Shown: positions 62,794 through 64,000 of the stretch, piece by piece
Layout of the letters: each line of letters opens with the position of its first letter
Position numbering within the stretch: the stretch's first letter is position 1
Virus record (IMG/VR): IMGVR_UViG_3300042904_000419
Span: 1-64,000 of that record
Length of the DNA stretch: 64,000 nucleotides
Source of the DNA: a virus
Reading direction: 5' to 3' (one strand)
Notes under the pieces: generated by a model
What the model saw: the letters and a program-made list of their open reading frames with translations, nothing else
What the model was told of the DNA's origin: nothing
Database searches by the model: none
Program-made: the position numbers and the translations under genes

Positions 62794-63249
62794 ATGGCCC
62801 GTATCAATCCCTGGGCGGCGGAATATGCCGCCCCCGAGCCGGAGCCGGTCACCCGCACCCTCTCCGCTCCCGGTGCCCCGGACCTGGTGTTGACGCTCCG
62901 GCCGCTGGACGAGTTCACCACCGAGGCGGCGTTCGCGCAGGCGGCGGAATGGGAAGCTGTGCACGTGAAGGGCAAGGGCGGTGCCAAGCCGCTGCCCCTC
63001 GCGGTGCCGGGTGGCTGCCCCCCGCTCAGCCGGAACATCCTGGATGCGATCGCCTTCCTCTGCCAGATGCAGGTACCGGAAGCGGGCGAGGAGCCGTACT
63101 CGCTCCTCGATTGGCTGGGCTTCGCGAAGCAGCAGAAACTCCGGCCCCTCTGGCGGCAGGCAATCGCGTTTACTAACGAGGTCAACAAAGCCGCGGAGAC
63201 CGCCGCCCCAAACCCGCCCGCGACCGCTACTTCGGCCTCCTCGACGTAG
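62794..63249 (+). CDS. Tail assembly chaperone (gpG-like)
   Basis: A 151-residue protein, acidic/basic mixed, reading LDEFTTEAAFAQAAEWEAVHVKG and PYSLLDWLGFAKQQKLRPLWRQAIAFTNEVNKAAETAA. It lies between the tube protein and the tape measure, where the G/GT pair is found. Near its end the slippery heptamer C-CCA-AAC at 63207-63213 would shift ribosomes to make the longer GT form. Confidence 0.75.
   Translation: MARINPWAAEYAAPEPEPVTRTLSAPGAPDLVLTLRPLDEFTTEAAFAQAAEWEAVHVKGKGGAKPLPLAVPGGCPPLSRNILDAIAFLCQMQVPEAGEEPYSLLDWLGFAKQQKLRPLWRQAIAFTNEVNKAAETAAPNPPATATSASST
63207..63213 (+). promoter_or_regulatory. Programmed -1 frameshift site CCCAAAC
   Basis: Read in the G frame as C CCA AAC, this fits X XXY YYZ (CCC, AAA, C). 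A -1 slip re-pairs CCC AAA and continues CCC GCC CGC GAC CGC TAC in the GT frame, which is open for 84 codons to TAA at 63465. Confidence 0.8.
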
Positions 63250-63467
63250 CGGTCCACCGGACCAAGCAGCACCCGGGCCCAGGCTACTTCACCGCCTGGG
63301 CCTTGTGGAGCATCAACGAGCGCCTCGGCGGAAACGCCGGCGTAGACCTCGCCGAGCCCAACCTCTCCCACCTCCGCGACCTGGCGCTGCTCGAACGCTG
63401 GCGCCAGGAGCACGGCGGCACGCCGGCAGCAAACGACCCGTTCGCCGGCCTGACGGAAGACTGGTAA
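63213..63467 (+). CDS. GT extension of the tail chaperone (made by -1 frameshift)
   Basis: The frame has no start of its own. It is read as join(62794..63213, 63213..63467) giving a fusion of about 224 residues. The added part reads RDRYFGLLDVAVHRTKQHPGPGYFTAWALWSINERLGGNAGVDLAEPNLSHLRDLALLERWRQEHGGTPAANDPFAGLTEDW. Lambda-type G/GT pairs bind the tape measure and control tail length. Its stop precedes the tape measure ATG by a few bases. Confidence 0.75.
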   Translation, partial: PARDRYFGLLDVAVHRTKQHPGPGYFTAWALWSINERLGGNAGVDLAEPNLSHLRDLALLERWRQEHGGTPAANDPFAGLTEDW

Positions 63468-63471
63468 CCCC

Positions 63472-64000
63472 ATGCCCTCCATGCTGATCGAAGTCCGCGG
63501 CAGCGGCGTCCGGGAGCTCGCGGAGCAGTTCCGCGCCTCGGCGGAGGCGGGGCGCGTCCTGGTCCGGGGGATCGAGCGCCTCCCGGACGTGCTGCAGGAT
63601 GCCGCGGCGGGCTACGAGCTCATCAAGCGCACCTCGGCGAACGTGACCTGGGGCGTGCAGCAGGCGCATATCACGCGGCTGGAGAAGTATGCCGACGCCC
63701 TCCTGAATGTGGCGGCTGGCTATGAGCTGGTCGCCGTGGCCCGGGAGCGGGCGGGCCTGGAGAGTGCGCCGGTGCAGGTGGTCGCCTCTCCGGTCCGGAC
63801 GGCGGCCGTACGGCCCGTGAACCGGCGGGTAGAGCCGAGCGGGGACGGCGGCGATGCTTCGCGCAGCGTACGCGGGACGGACCTCACCAAGGGATTCCTG
63901 GTCGACCCGGCCACCGCGTACCGCTATCAGGATCTCTTCCCGAAGGCGCCGGAGCCTGCCCCGCCTCGCAAGCCCCTCGTCTCCGGCATCTACCAGGACC
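63472..64000 (+). CDS. Tail tape measure protein, N-terminal part (3' partial)
   Basis: The reading frame starts at ATG 63472, five bases after the GT stop, and runs off the window. The first 176 residues are helical (GSGVRELAEQFRASAEAGRVLVRGIERLPDVLQDAAAGYEL, then TRLEKYADALLNVAAGYELVAV) and then Pro/Arg-rich. GYEL appears twice, a hint of repeats. Position after G/GT identifies it. If the two window ends meet, the frame continues without a stop into the gene at 1. Confidence 0.7.
   Translation, partial: MPSMLIEVRGSGVRELAEQFRASAEAGRVLVRGIERLPDVLQDAAAGYELIKRTSANVTWGVQQAHITRLEKYADALLNVAAGYELVAVARERAGLESAPVQVVASPVRTAAVRPVNRRVEPSGDGGDASRSVRGTDLTKGFLVDPATAYRYQDLFPKAPEPAPPRKPLVSGIYQD

Noticed and set aside
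60496-62964. Long minus-strand open frame (822 codons)
   Set aside because: It lies opposite the rightward tail genes, which have family-like content and ribosome binding sites. The antisense frame is a product of G/C-rich codon bias.

Overview
This window looks like a nearly complete genome of a temperate, long-tailed (siphovirus-type) bacteriophage, high in G+C, opened inside the tape measure gene. The last gene (63472 to the window end) carries the start of a tape measure-like protein. The first gene carries the end of one, and the two frames would join without a break. A tyrosine integrase, a Xre-type repressor with operators and an ImmA-like protein mark it as temperate. The G+C-rich third codon positions, many GTG starts, a leaderless-looking transcript and a DUF6504-like gene suggest a high-GC bacterial host, perhaps from Chloroflexota, Deinococcota or Actinomycetota. 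The sequence does not settle which.

Layout. 1-3.8 kb: end of the tape measure, tail hub and a small tail protein, rightward. 3.8-9.8 kb: an accessory island, mostly leftward, of small zinc-ribbon, SWIM-finger and unknown proteins separated by RNA hairpins. It also holds a rightward ribbon-helix-helix / coiled-coil / membrane-protein operon and a Panacea-domain two-gene module that resembles a toxin-antitoxin pair. 9.8-19.1 kb: four large receptor-binding or fibre proteins plus a two-domain glycosyltransferase, nearly every gene preceded by its own terminator. 19.1-39.1 kb: a long leftward early operon of tightly overlapping genes. It holds two small regulators, an SLOG-type protein, a SPPY-type DNA methyltransferase, an HD hydrolase, a Gp37/Gp68 radical-SAM-like protein, a RuvC-like resolvase, DnaB helicase, a DnaD-like initiator containing iterons, an RNase H-like protein and a Bet/RecT annealase, plus many small proteins and a tRNA-Sec-like gene. 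39.1-41.9 kb: operators, repressor, ImmA-like protein, integrase and a probable attP. 41.9-46.7 kb: a rightward operon with a repeat-rich cytosine methyltransferase, a DUF4031 protein and two HTH regulators. 46.9-50.4 kb: tRNA-Met, terminators, holin-like and endolysin-like genes, and a beta-helix protein. 50.4-64 kb: terminase, portal, protease, capsid, connectors, tail tube, and the G/GT chaperone pair with a programmed -1 frameshift site.

How it works together. In the lysogen the repressor at 39205 should hold the two divergent promoters through the AAGAAGT half-sites. On induction the leftward operon replicates DNA from iterons inside the initiator gene (DnaB loading) and recombines it (Bet, RuvC-like). 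The rightward operon ends in an HTH protein placed where a late activator would sit, ahead of lysis and morphogenesis.

Quality note. At least four genes are interrupted by single-base frameshifts that a one-base change in a homopolymer would repair (5114-5116, 20802-20815, 21308-21311, 27770-27776). A fifth is possible near 37268. Sequencing indels are the simplest explanation, so these genes are described as repaired but flagged.
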